From positions 451,501 to 515,500 of the forward strand of contig CAUYUJ010002747.1 of NCBI GenBank assembly GCA_963575745.1: a DNA stretch of 64,000 nt, read 5' to 3'. The notes beneath the pieces are model-generated. The model was not told where the DNA came from, searched no databases, and worked only from the letters and a program-made list of their open reading frames with translations. A program made the translations under genes and the position numbers. The stretch comes from Prorocentrum cordatum (Eukaryota > Sar > Dinophyceae > Prorocentrales > Prorocentraceae). Positions 20,524 through 30,388 of the stretch are shown in pieces (position 1 is the stretch's first letter; each line of letters begins with the position of its first letter).

Positions 20524-21965
20524 GCATTGGGAACGCCGCTCAGAAGCTCGCCACGAGCGCCGCGGGCCACCCCGCAATCAAGCTGCAGCCAGAGGACTGG
20601 CAAGCTATCAAGGATGCCAGCATGGAGCAACCGCCCAGCGCAGCCAGCTCGTCCGGAGGGAAGCGACAGCTGGACAAGACCCTGTACGTAGAGGTCGAGA
20701 AGACGCTCGACCGACGGGATCGGAAGACGAGGACGGGCGACCGGCCCACGGTCAATTGCACTGCCAGGACCAGTGCGCTGATCGGCGCCATCAACAAGCC
20801 CATCGCGAAGAAGGAGCTGAACGTTCCGAGACGTCTCCAGACTCGGCCACCGAAGGGGTCGCGGCTACTTTCGGCCGTAGCCTCAGCTCTGGTCTGTTGC
20901 TCCACCGCAGCTCCAGCTCCGAACCTCACGCTAGCGACGTTGCCGTCGACGACCTACCCCGCGACGTGCGTGACCGAGCCCCTGCAGGATTGCACCGCCT
21001 GTGGCGAGACGACCTTCGAGGCCTGCGGCCGCCGAGGGTTATGCTCGGACTGCGTTTTCGGCACGCCCGTAACCCTGAGCCACGGCCAGGACGCCATCGC
21101 CAACGGCTGTCTCGCACCCGAGGCCAACGTCGTGGAGGAGGAGCAGCTGCGCGCGAGGGCGCTCAAGAAAGGGGCGAAGCCGCAGCTGATCGCTGGCAAG
21201 CGGTCAGTATTCGTCACCAGCAAGAGCGGCGTCCAGCCGCGCAAGATCGGCCAGGCCTCGTTTACTAACCTGGCCAAGTCTACAGCCAGATCCAGCCCGA
21301 CAAAACCCAGCGCCGTCTTGAAGAATATGGAAGGAGCTGCTGTCAGGTGCGGTCTTCCAGGCTTCGACCTCTCCACGCAGGTCGCGGCCCAGAAGCTGGA
21401 GGGAAGGATCCGGAAACACCTTGCCGCAGGCAAGAGCGCGCGAGTTCACGCTGCGTTTCCCTGCCAGCCGTGGACATCGCTACAACGACTCGTCGTCAAG
21501 ATCGACCCGAGCAAGATCCCCAAGCTGAGAAGGGATCGGGACAAGTCCAAGCAGATGATCGGCCTGTTCCTGCAGTCCATGTCACGGCTGCGCGAGGAGG
21601 TCGGCGCACAGCTCGCCATCTCGTTCGAGTGACCGAGGCACTGCGGCGGATGGGACCCCAACAAGAACGCCATTGCCAAGCAGCTGCTGGAGCAGCTTCC
21701 GCGCGTCGTGGACTTCGGCTGCGCGTTCAACCTCAAGACAATGAAATGGGATCCACATCGAGAAGCCGTGGCGGATCAGCACCGACCATTTCGGGTTCGA
21801 CGATTCTCTCAGGCGTTTCTGCAGCGGGGGGCACCCGCGCGCAGAGGCCCGCGGGAAGGACGCGAAGCGCAGCGATAACTACGCGACGAAGCTCGCGACG
21901 GTGCTAGGCAGCTGCGACGTCCGAACCGCCAACCTGCGCGGGAAGCTCATCCTACATCGACGACG
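20524..21965 (+). pseudogene. Polyprotein segment with PCQPW motif (methyltransferase-like?)
   Basis: The protease frame continues open to TGA at 21,630-21,632. It contains a Cys-rich stretch (CTACGETTFEACGRRGLCSDC, about 20,995-21,055) and, at 21,459-21,473, PCQPW within HAAFPCQPWTSLQ. After SMSRLREEVGAQLAISFE the TGA replaces what is probably TGG, since PRHCGGWDPNK follows in frame. A frameshift near 21,740 leads to HIEKPWRISTDHFGF and ends around 21,965. PCQPW resembles motif IV (PCQ) of C5-cytosine methyltransferases, and such enzymes have been reported in dinoflagellate retrotransposons. The other methyltransferase motifs are not convincing here, so the domain identity is open. Confidence 0.5.
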
Positions 21966-22124
21966 AGAAGGGCAATGCTAAGGACGGCTCCAGCCGCCGC
22001 AGCCGCTCAGGAGCCGTCACTCACGGCCGCGGAGGAGCGGACCCTACGGTCCGCCATCGCGCAGCTCCACGTCGCGCGCACACGGGGCACCCGTCCACTG
22101 ATTCGCTTGCCCGAGCCATCCGCA

Positions 22125-23030
22125 TGTTCCGGGCAGGATCAGAGTGGACAGGGAATTCAATGACCCCATCGGAGTGGACCTGTTCGCCTAGGGCCGACTA
22201 CCCTGGCAACCAGCTGGTCTACCTCAACGTGGTCGACCTGGCCTCAGGTTTTACGATGTGCGGCACTGTCGCATCAAGGCGCCCATCGGTTGTTTTCGCT
22301 CGACCACTGCAGATTTGGATTACGCCTTTCGGCGCGCCCCAGCGAGTCATATTTGATGGGGGAGGCGAGTTCGAGCGAGAGTTCTCCAAAGAGCTCGAGG
22401 ACATGGGTTGCTGCTTGATGACGACATCTGCGGCGACGCCGCAGCAGAACGCTACCGTGGAGGGGTGTGGAAGGTGCGCGCGAGGAAGCTGATCGACCAG
22501 TTCAGCATCAGGTTTGACCAGCCCGCGGCCGCTCACAAAATCCAGTGGATGATTGCCTCCGTGTGCTGGGCCATGAACAGCCAGGTCAACTCCGCGGGCT
22601 ACTCGCCGTCGCAGCGGGTGCTCGGGTGAGGCCTTCGCCTCCCGCATGCCCTGCTGGACAACGCCAGTAGGCTGTCCCTGCGCGAGCGCATCGTGTCCGA
22701 CAAGCCGTTATCGGAGAGGACCGCCATCGTGATGGCCGCGCAGACCTCCATGCAGCACCTGCGGTTTAACTAACCAGTCCCTCTCAAGGGCGCTGTTGGC
22801 CCGATCTCGGGCAGATGGAGCTCAGCGCGCCAGCGACGTCTACCAGACCGGCGATCAGGTGTACTACTGGAGGGGCAATGGCAAGCCCGATAGAGAATGG
22901 GCCTTGCAGTGGCGCGGGCCCGCCGTCATCATCGGATGCGAGGGCGCTTCGAACGTAAGGGTCAGCCACCGCTCCACGACCGCGAAGGTCAACCGTGGAC
23001 ACCTACGCCACGCCACGGCCACGGAACTCG
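22125..23030 (+). pseudogene. Copia integrase remnant
   Basis: The core reads GNQLVYLNVVDLASGFTMCG, then RVIFDGGGEFEREF with the second catalytic Asp at 22,355-22,357, then TPQQNATVEGCG with the catalytic Glu at 22,460-22,462, giving D-X34-E. The first Asp (GVDLFA, ~22,180) sits in a different frame from the rest. Another shift occurs just after the Glu, and RARKLIDQFSIRFDQPAAAH to GYSPSQRVLG (22,470-22,626) follows in a new frame, ending in TGA. The C-terminal domain GDQVYYWRG ... WRGPAVIIG ... VNRGHLRHAT is at about 22,850-23,020. The family inserts cDNA with a 5-bp duplication, which is what flanks this element. Confidence 0.8.
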
Positions 23031-23373
23031 TTCCGCGGGGACAAGTCCCGAACGCGCTGAACGGCAACCAGCCGCCTGGGCCTCCGCCAGGCGCCCCGCC
23101 AGGGACCTCGGGGTCCGCGCCTCCTCCAGCCGCGCCTCCTCCAGGCCCTGGAGGAGGCGGCGGTGGCGCAGGGGGCGGGCCCCCTCCGCCCGATCCTGGC
23201 GAAGGAGGAGACCCTGCTGGACCTCCAGGCGCTGACGACGACATGTTCCTTGATCTGACGGGACCGCCGCCGAAGAAGCGCCCCCGCAGCGACGGTCAGC
23301 CTCCCGCACCACCATCGCCACCAGCACCCGACCAGCAGCCTGCAGCGAACCAGCGCGCTCATAAGTACGCTGA

Positions 23374-25653
23374 ATGGCTGGCACGCCGCCGAGGAGACGG
23401 CGATTTCACAATCAGTGGAGGGGCAAGCGGCAGTGGAGGAACGGCCCCACCGCCTTCGGGGGGAGACGTGCACCGCCAGCGGAGCCGCCGCCGCCACCGG
23501 CGGCAGTCGACCCGCCAGCGCCAGCCTCAGACTCAGGCGACGTTGCCGCCCCTGCAGCCACTTTCGCCGCTGCTGCCGCAGATTTTCGACCTCCTGAACC
23601 TGCCCCTCAGGGCCCGGTCGGCGATGACATCGAGTCCGATGGCTCGGACATGATTCGAGAGTGGGCCAAGATTGCGGAGGAGCAGGAGCGCCAGGAGACG
23701 ATGCCGCCGCGCTCGCCGGACACCGGGAACCAGCGCGGCACCGAGACGCAGAGCCAAGTTCAACGGGAAAACGCACCAGTGGCACTGCAACGTGACCGCC
23801 AGCACGAGCTCGAACCCCGCGAGCGCGTTGCCAAGCGCAAGGATTTCTTGGGCGATCTGCCCAAGTGCTTCAAGCGGCCGAAGGACACGAGCAAGGTCGA
23901 CCTCTTCCTAGACTTGTACTTCCAGAAGCACGCGGACGAGCTCCACGCAAGCGCGCGACTCCGTGAGGCACTTCTCACGGGCAACGCGACCGCCAGGGAG
24001 CGCGAGTACGACGCGCTGAGTGCCACCGAGAAGAAGAACATGGACGCTGCCGTGAAGACCGAGTGGCCCAAGTGGACGGAGTTCGGCGCCTACAAGAAGC
24101 TCCCGCCCAAGGAGCTGAAGGAGCCCCTGCGGCGCAACCCTGGCATCCGCCCTACGGGCGCGCGCTGGGTGCTGACCAGCAAGGGCCAGAACATCATTAA
24201 GGCGCGCCTGGTCGTGCAAAGTTGCCAGGGGGACAAGTCGCATATCAGGGCGGACGCGCCTGCAGGGTCTAGGGGCGCGCTGTGCCTGACCCTGGCCGCC
24301 GCGGCCCAGAAGGACTGGGGCATCTCGTCTTTCGACGCGATGGCGGCCTACATGTAGTCGGGTAACATTGAGAGGCTACTGCTCCTGCGCATGCCGGCCA
24401 AGAACCCGCCGCCGGGGACCCAGCCTGGCGAGGTCGCGATGGCCGCAGGCGCGATCTACGGGACGCGCGACGCCAGGAGGCAGTGGCACCTCTATGCGCA
24501 GAAGGTCTTCGCCGAGCATGGCCTCGTAGAGATCAAGCTCGAGAAGGGCCTCTACTACTTCTATGACGAAGGTGGGCTCGCCGCGGTGGTCCACTCACAT
24601 GTGCGTGACTTCCTTATCGCCCAGCGCAGCAAATCCACCAAGTGGACGGCCACTATCACATCGCTGGGGAAGAAGCTACACCTCAAGCCAGTCGAAGGGG
24701 CCATCAAGTATTGTGGAAGTACAATTACCAAGCTCGACAACGAGTTCCGCGTGACCCAGGCCACCGCTGCCGCACAGGTGGACTACGCCGACTTGGAGGC
24801 CCAGAAGGGCCGAGGAGCTGATGACCGACTCACCGCCACCGAGGTGACGAGCTACCGCCGCACGCTCGGGCAGCTGTTGTGGCTAGCAGCGCAGACCTGG
24901 GTGGACATCGCCTGCCCCGTGAGCTTTGCAGCTCGACGCACCAACGTGGCTACCGTGGCCGACGCGAAGGCGCTCAACAAGACAGTCGCATATGTGCACT
25001 CCACCGCGAACTTCGCGATCGTGCTCAAGCGCAAGCTCGTCGACCTGAAGACGGCGATCACCGCGTGCTTCAGCGACGCCGCGTTCGCCAACGTGGGCGG
25101 CGTCAATAGCCAGTGGGGCATGGTGATGGGGCTCGCCCGTCGCCCGCGTGATGTCGTCGGCGGCTGGTGCGACCTGTGCCCGCTCGTCGCCTGGCACTCT
25201 GGCACAGTCAAGAGGTCGGTGAAGTCGACCCTCGCTGCCGAGGGCTACGCTGCCCTCGAGGGGTCGGAGACCAACATGTGATCCCGACAGCTGCTGACCG
25301 AGGCCTACAACCCCAAGACGGCGCTCAAGCAGATCGACGTGCTCGCCGGCAAGCGCCCTGGGGAGATCTACAGCGACAGCAAGGGTCTCGTGACGCACGT
25401 CGCCTCAGATGTGGGCCAGTCTACTGACAAGTGGTTCCGCATCGTCGCCTCCATGATCAAGGAGGCCGTGCACCCGAACAGTGCGCTCAAGCACAGCTGG
25501 GTCCCAACCTGGGCCATGGTCGCGGACGCCTTGACGAAGACGATGGAGGCTGGCGTCCTGCTGTCGTTCCTCGGGGCTCGCAAACATACCTATGGGACCT
25601 GGCAGCCACGCGCTGCTATGCTCGCATCAGCCCTATTCACCTGCCTTGGATAG
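23374..25653 (+). pseudogene. Copia reverse transcriptase-RNase H remnant
   Basis: One forward frame, closed only by TAG at 24,355-24,357 (within MAAYM*SGNIERLLLLRMP) and TGA at 25,279-25,281. Copia RT landmarks in order are GARWVLTSKG with IIKARLVVQS (24,155-24,220), SFDAMAAYM, GAIYGTRDARRQWHL (24,450-24,495), SHVRDFLIA (24,595-24,618), YRRTLGQLLWLAAQ and SFAARR. The catalytic YVDD box reads HVRD: the first of the paired aspartates is Arg, so polymerisation would be abolished even without the stops. RNase H follows with IYSDSKGLVTHV, DKWFRIVASMIKEAV and WVPTWAMVADALTKTMEAG. The frame upstream is Pro/Ala-rich linker. Confidence 0.88.
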
Positions 25654-25737
25654 GTCAAGGGACAGCCTACGCCCACGCCGACTATGCCGAACTACAGCTT
25701 CTAAATTGGCCTGTGGACGTTCACGCTGGTCCTCGGC

Positions 25738-26214
25738 ATGGCGATCGGTTTCGGCATCTTCATGACGCTCAGGACGATCCTGAGGCAGAACAACGCGATC
25801 GCCAACAAGGATGAGCACCCTGGATGGGGCGGCCGCGTGCTCGGCCGACGCCGCAACATACCACCCACGATTCCAGAGGATCGTGCCCACGATGGTGACA
25901 TCACGATGTCCCACGCGGATGCATTCAGCAGCGCACAGGCATCAACTTCAGTAGCTTCGGCTGCGATTCAGCAGCAGCCGCCGCCACAGGTACCGACAGA
26001 ACCACCGCCAGCCAGCGCACCGCCATCACCGTACACTGCAGCATCAGCACGGGGATGTGGACGATCAAGATCAGTAAAGTCGCAGGGAAGTTCGGCCCCT
26101 GCATCACCAACCGTGGTTTCCGTGACGAGTTCATCGAGTTCCGTTTCAGCCTCATCAGCCAGTGCTATGTCGTGGAGCGGATCTTCCCCGAGACGGTGCA
26201 GCCGAGTGACATGA
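25738..26214 (+). pseudogene. 3' ORF of the copia element, first part
   Basis: A 158-codon frame follows RNase H. It begins MAIGFGIFMTLRTILRQNNA, a short hydrophobic helix that could be a membrane anchor, and continues into Gln/Pro/Ser-rich sequence. I recall similar short membrane-anchored tails after RNase H in dinoflagellate copia polyproteins, but no function is known to me. The frame at 26,055 overlaps its end. Confidence 0.35.
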
Positions 26215-27678
26215 TCAGTTGCGTGACTGGAATTCCACATCATGATGTGGTCATCGGCCACAACCCGCATAGTGTATACATCACTTGCAAGACCTGCATG
26301 AAGCACGCGTCGTGGCTGCTTCGGCATTGTCATTGAATCGCTTCGCTCATTCCGCCGGCCCGTGATATGGCATCGCTGGTTTTCGTCTGTGTGTTCGTTG
26401 CCCATGTTGCGCTCTTGGGGGCGGGTGTCGTTCGGACGCGTTGCGTGGGGAGTTTTGATGGTGAAGCAGTTCCCTGGGGGTCGTCTCTCGATGGGGCGAA
26501 ATAGAGTCGTCGTCAAGATGCTTCTTTGGGGGGCCTCTTGGGGTCTGTTGAGAGGCCGTTCGGGGGCGCCTGGGAGACATGTTTGAAGCCTTCTGGGGCT
26601 TCTTTTGGGCCTCCTGGGAGTCTCCTGGGGCCTCTTGGCGACATCTTGGGGCCTCTTGGAGGCCTCTTGGGGCCTCTTTGGGACCTCCTGGGCGCCTTCT
26701 GGGACGGAGGGCTCCATTTTTGAGTTCTCGGTATCCCTCCTGAGTCCCTCTTGGGCCCGTCTTGGGGCCTCTTGGTCCGTCTTGGGCGGCACTTGGGCCG
26801 TCTTGAGGGCTCTCTTGGGTCGTTTCGGCGCCGTCTTGGGAGCTTCGTGGGCCGTCTTGGAGCGGTCTTGGGGGCCTCTTGGGCCGTCTTGGAGCGTCCG
26901 GAAGCCGAAAAAGCCAGAACACAAAAAACATCGAAAAAACCAATGAAAATCAACGATTTTGGCCTCTTGGGGCTCTCTTCGGAGGCCTCTTGGAAGGCTC
27001 TTGGGGCGTCTTGGAGGCCTCTTGGGCTGTCTTGGGGGCCTTTTGGGCCGTCTTGGGGTCATCTTCGGCGTCTTCGAGCGCTCTTTGGGCGTCTCGGGGG
27101 CCTCTTGGGCAGTCTCGGGGGCCTCTTGGGGCACTCTGAGCGCGCTCTGGGGAGCCTGAGAGGCCGCACCCAGAAGGAAAACCATCTCTGAGTAGACTTG
27201 ACTTGGTCGGGCGGCGGTCGGGCGGCGACCGGGCGGCGACCGGGCGTTGGTCGGGGTACTTTTCGCCGGGGGACCCCCAGGGGCCGCCCCGCGCGCGCGA
27301 ACTAGAAATACTGCGTCGTGGCTGCTTCGGCATTGTTATTTTGGAAATCCCGATTGCACGATCTTCCCGGAGAGTGTGATGAATGTGACCTCCTGGGCCG
27401 TTGGTGGAAGCTCACAGGCCAAGCCGGCGAAGCCGAAGAAGAAAAGGTGGCCCCCGCTTGGTTTGACGGCATTTGGGCCGATCAGACCGGACATGTTCTA
27501 TTGCCTATACTATACGCCCGGTCAAGATTTTTGCATTCCGCTTCGTTGCCAATACCATGCGCCCGGTCAAGAAATATGTATTCCGAATCGCAGGTCTTGC
27601 ACCCGGATAGAATCCACACGTAACACAGCGTTTCTTTGGAAGTTTCATTCGTTTCAGTGCGCACAGTGTTTGTTGTGA
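26055..27678 (+). pseudogene. Cys-containing 3' ORF split by a ~1-kb insertion
   Basis: The frame from 26,055 reads KVAGKFGPCITNRGFRDEFI, then VYITCKTCMKHASWLLRHCH and stops at 26,336. The peptide resumes in another frame after 27,313 as ASWLLRHCYFGNPDCTIFPE and VMNVTSWAVGGSSQAKPAKP, to a stop at 27,676. ASWLLRHC is encoded on both sides because the insertion is flanked by a 24-base direct repeat. Removing one repeat copy and the insert restores one frame of roughly 200 codons. The paired cysteines suggest metal binding, but no family is recognised. Confidence 0.45.
26331..27336. mobile_element. ~1-kb nested insertion flanked by 24-bp direct repeats
   Basis: GCGTCGTGGCTGCTTCGGCA plus four further bases is present at 26,307-26,330 and, identically, at 27,313-27,336. 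Between them lies sequence dominated by decamers of the type CTCTTGGGGC and GTCTTGGGGG (26,560-27,160), followed by GGGCGGCGACC repeats. The same decamer repeat occurs in the dispersed elements at 31.8, 33.0 and 57.5 kb, but the terminal sequences of that family are not present here. The insert interrupts the 3' ORF of the LTR element, so it is younger than that element's last intact state. Confidence 0.65.
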
Positions 27679-27706
27679 TGAGAAAGAGCGTGTTCTACCG
27701 CTGCTG

Positions 27707-27925
27707 GCGGAAAACCGGGGGGGGGTCACTACCGGTTCGAACCCCTCCCCCCCCCCCTCCGGAAAACCGGGGGGGGTCACTACCGGTTCGAACCCCTCCC
27801 CCCCCCCCCCAGCTCATCATGAAAAGGGGGGGGGGTCACTACCGGTTCGAACCCCTCCCCCCCCCCTCCGGATCCGGAAAACCGGGGGGGGTCACTACCG
27901 GTTCGAACCCCCCCCCCCTCGAAAA
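27707..27925 (+). repeat. GTCACTACCGGTTCGAACCC tandem repeats, forward
   Basis: Four copies of a 60-70 base unit made of GGAAAACCGGGGGGG, GTCACTACCGGTTCGAACCC and a poly-C run. The reverse complement of the same unit occurs twice at 28,588-28,695, so the two groups bracket the minisatellite between them as an inverted pair. Confidence 0.85.
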
Positions 27926-27939
27926 CCGAGTGGGGGTGC

Positions 27940-28562
27940 GGACAGTGGTGGGGACGGTGTTGGTGGGGACAGTGGTGAGGGGATAGCGGGACAGTGGTGG
28001 GGACAGTGGGACAGTGGGACAGTGGTGGGGACGGTAGTGGTGGGGACAGTGGTGGGGACAATGGTGGGAACAGGGGGGGACAGTGGACAGTGGTGGTGAC
28101 GGTGGTGGTGGGGACAGTGGTGTGGGGACAATGGGAATGAGGTGGAAACAGTGGGACAGTGGAGGGTACAATGGTGGTGGGGACAGTGGTGAAGGCGGTG
28201 GCGAGGACGGCGGTGGGACAATGGGACAGAGGTACAGTGGGGACAGTGGTGGGGACAGTGGGGACAGTGGTGGGAACAGTGGGACAGCTCAGTGGGACAG
28301 CGGAGGAGTCAGTGGGACAGTGGGGACAGTGGGGATAGTCGGGCAGTGGTTGGGGCCGTGGAGACAGTGGGGAGAGTGGAACCGTGGTGGGAACAGTTCT
28401 GGGGACAGCGGGGACAGTGCGACAGTGGTGGGGCCACTGGTGGGGACAGTAGGGGCGGTGGTGGAACCAGTGGGGACAGCGGTGGTGAGGACAGTGGTGC
28501 TGGGAACACCAGTGGGGGATGTGATGCGGACGGTGGTGGGGACCGGGAGTCGTTTGCTGGCG
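27940..28562 (+). repeat. GGGACAGTGGTG minisatellite
   Basis: About 620 bases of imperfect 9-12 base units (GGGGACAGTGG, GGTGGGGACAG). The strand is strongly purine-rich and G-rich. All frames are open at places only because of the repeat. Confidence 0.9.
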
Positions 28563-28850
28563 GTGAGTAGGGGGGGGGGGGGGGGGGGGGGGGGTTCGAA
28601 CCGGTAGTGACCCCCCCCGGTTTTCCGGATCCGGAGGGGGGGGGGGGGGGAGGGGTTTCGAACCGGTAGTGACCCCCCCCCGGGTTTTCGAGCGGGAGGG
28701 GGGGGGGGGGGGGGGAGGGGTTTAGGGGAGAGGGGGGTTTTGCCGGGGGAGGGGGGGGGGGGGGGGAGGGGTTCCAGCAGGGGGGGGTGGGATTTTCGGA
28801 GGGGGGGGGGGGGGTGGGGGCGACCCCCGGGTTCCGGGGGAAAAGGTTGG
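28563..28850. repeat. G-homopolymer-rich block with inverted CCGGTTCGAAC units
   Basis: Multiple runs of 7-25 G residues separated by short linkers, including two reverse-oriented copies of the unit seen at 27,707-27,925. Such spacing of G runs is compatible with quadruplex formation. Run lengths are likely to be assembly-uncertain. Confidence 0.8.
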
Positions 28851-29115
28851 CAATTTTCCACAGTAAAGCGGCGGTGGATCACGCTCTCTCTGTGATGACG
28901 ATCACGCTTAGTATATTGAGAAGATGGCGATATTCCTTTTGGGCTTTGTCGCATCGCGATCGAACTCTGGCCACTGCTGAGTATACCTTGTATGCTATGT
29001 TATACAATGCAAGCGGTTTGCTTGCTTATCTTTATGGTTTTTGCCGGCGAGTGACTTGTTTGCTATAGTCCCCGCTCAGGCCTGTCAGAGGCCACGACCG
29101 ACCGACACGGCGACT

Positions 29116-29123
29116 AGGAGGAG
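29116..29123 (+). promoter_or_regulatory. Polypurine tract of the LTR element
   Basis: AGGAGGAG lies immediately before the right LTR, the position at which plus-strand priming occurs in LTR retrotransposons. Confidence 0.65.
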
Positions 29124-29273
29124 TGTGATTCAAGCTCATTCCCGAAGGGTTTTGCGTTGCACCCCTTGCCCACCGCTGCCGTTTTTCATTTCGAACGAGG
29201 GCCCTTGGCCTTAGAGCTGCGCCCCTCGCGAGGCCGCAAGTAAGAAGATCCATCGACATTCTTTCATATCACA
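29124..29273 (+). repeat. Right LTR
   Basis: 150 bases, TGTGATTCAAGCTCATTCCC to TTCATATCACA. TGTGAT and ATCACA form a perfect 6-base terminal inverted repeat in this copy. About 93 percent identical to the left LTR by eye. Confidence 0.88.
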
Positions 29274-29278
29274 CCAAG
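29274..29278. other. Target site duplication, right copy (CCAAG)
   Basis: Exact repeat of 18,136-18,140, immediately after the right LTR. Confidence 0.85.
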
Positions 29279-29806
29279 CAACCTGGCAGCTCGCGCCCGC
29301 CTTGGCTGGGGCACAGCCGCGAGGACAAAGGTGAGGGCGCCCCAGAAGCGAGCCCAAGCCCTGGCGACGATCCTCTTTGTGCCTTCCGGCCGCGTGACCC
29401 GCCTGCGCCATCAGCCGAAGGCGCCGCGGCGGCCGCCAGTTCCAGAGGTGATCCGCCCCCACCGAGGCGCGACAATGCCATCAGTGATAGGGGTGAGCCC
29501 GGCACCCAGGCTGAGAACGGGCACGCAGCGCTTCCTGGCGCCGACAGCAGCAGGCGCCCCTCGACCCCCCCTCGCAGCCTCGGCGCGCCATGGGCCTTCG
29601 ATCATCTCCTGGTCCCCGTTACAGGCGAAAGCATGCACCGTGAATTCCTGGGCAGCGTCAACCTGGATCGCCACGGAGAGCCCCCAGCCGAGAAGATCGC
29701 GCGCCTCCAGAAACTGCTAGGAGGCACGTTCAACGGGGTTGGCACGGCTACACGCAGCAGCACCCGAACCGCGCCGAAGGGAAGTCCCGAAGCATTCCTC
29801 TCCTGA
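29279..29806 (+). pseudogene. Unrecognised ORF, segment downstream of LTR element
   Basis: With the LTR element and one target duplication removed, codon AAG at 18,138 is followed directly by CAA at 29,279. The frame then stays open for 175 codons to TGA at 29,804-29,806. The peptide is Pro/Ser/Ala-rich at first and then more ordered, with GESMHREFLGSVNLDRHGEP and AEKIARLQKLLGGTFNGV near its end. It has no good ATG of its own near the start, which supports it being the continuation of the upstream ORF rather than a separate gene. Confidence 0.45.
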
Positions 29807-30228
29807 ACGACGAGGCCACGCGCAAGGGCTTCCTGGGCGCCTGGCGCAAATCCAGCTTCGACGCCAACGCGATGGATCGGCAGTTGGGGCTCAAAGTCGA
29901 CTGGCGCGCCATGCGTGAGAGGCACATCAGAGCGACCTCTGGCAAGGGGTTCCACCGGTCAAAGTGGTGGAGCTCTGGCTCCCCGCGCCAGTCCTGGGAT
30001 TATTGGGAGGGGTGGCCCTGGCACGGCTCAGGGCAGTCCTGCCGCGACAATGACTGGCGTGACGGAGGCAGGAGAGGCAGGCGGAACAGCGACGGTGCAG
30101 ACCACGACGCCAAGCGGTCCAAGTGGGCGCGATCTTCCCTGGCACAGTCGCTGGATGCGGCAGAAATGTCACCAGGAGACATGGCCGTCAGCCAGACACC
30201 AGAGACCAGAAAGCGTGGCCGTTAGCCA
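29806..30228 (+). pseudogene. Unrecognised ORF, C-terminal segment in a shifted frame
   Basis: A second frame overlaps the previous stop and reads NDEATRKGFLGAWRKSSFDA, then MDRQLGLKVDWRAMRERHIR. It ends in a Trp/Gly/Arg-rich tail (KWWSSGSPRQSWDYWEGWPW) and closes with TAG after RKRGR. A single-base frameshift near 29,735-29,800 would join it to the preceding segment. Gly/Arg/Trp-rich basic tails are common in nucleic-acid-binding structural proteins, so an RNA-binding or Gag-like role is possible, but this is inference. Confidence 0.4.
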
Positions 30229-30388
30229 CCTCAGTGCCAACCCCACTTCCTGGCATCACGTTCAGCGCCTCTCATCCCTCCGCTCTCTTCCTTGTACCAA
30301 CTGACAGTGTGGCCGTTAGCCACTTGCGTTCCCTGGCGTCGCTCCCCCCCACCTCTCCTCCTCCGCCGACCGGTTGCGGTCCCCGCAG

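Larger units (their letters stand above)
18141..29273 (+). mobile_element. Ty1/copia-type LTR retrotransposon, decayed
   Basis: An 11.1-kb element with ~150-bp LTRs that begin TGTGAT and end in CACA (right copy ATCACA). It has a purine tract AGGAGGAG next to the right LTR and a perfect 5-bp target duplication. Internal order is Gag, protease, a PCQPW-containing segment, integrase, reverse transcriptase and RNase H; integrase before RT identifies the copia superfamily. The LTRs differ at about ten positions plus two small indels, so the insertion is old. Length is inflated by a ~1-kb nested insertion (26,331-27,336) and by G/C-rich simple repeats (27,707-28,850). All coding parts carry frameshifts or stops. 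It lies in, and disrupts, another ORF. Confidence 0.9.

Noticed and set aside
22796-23653. Pro/Gly-rich 285-codon ORF as a separate gene
   Set aside because: Its first third is the integrase C-terminal domain and the rest is polyprotein linker leading to RT.
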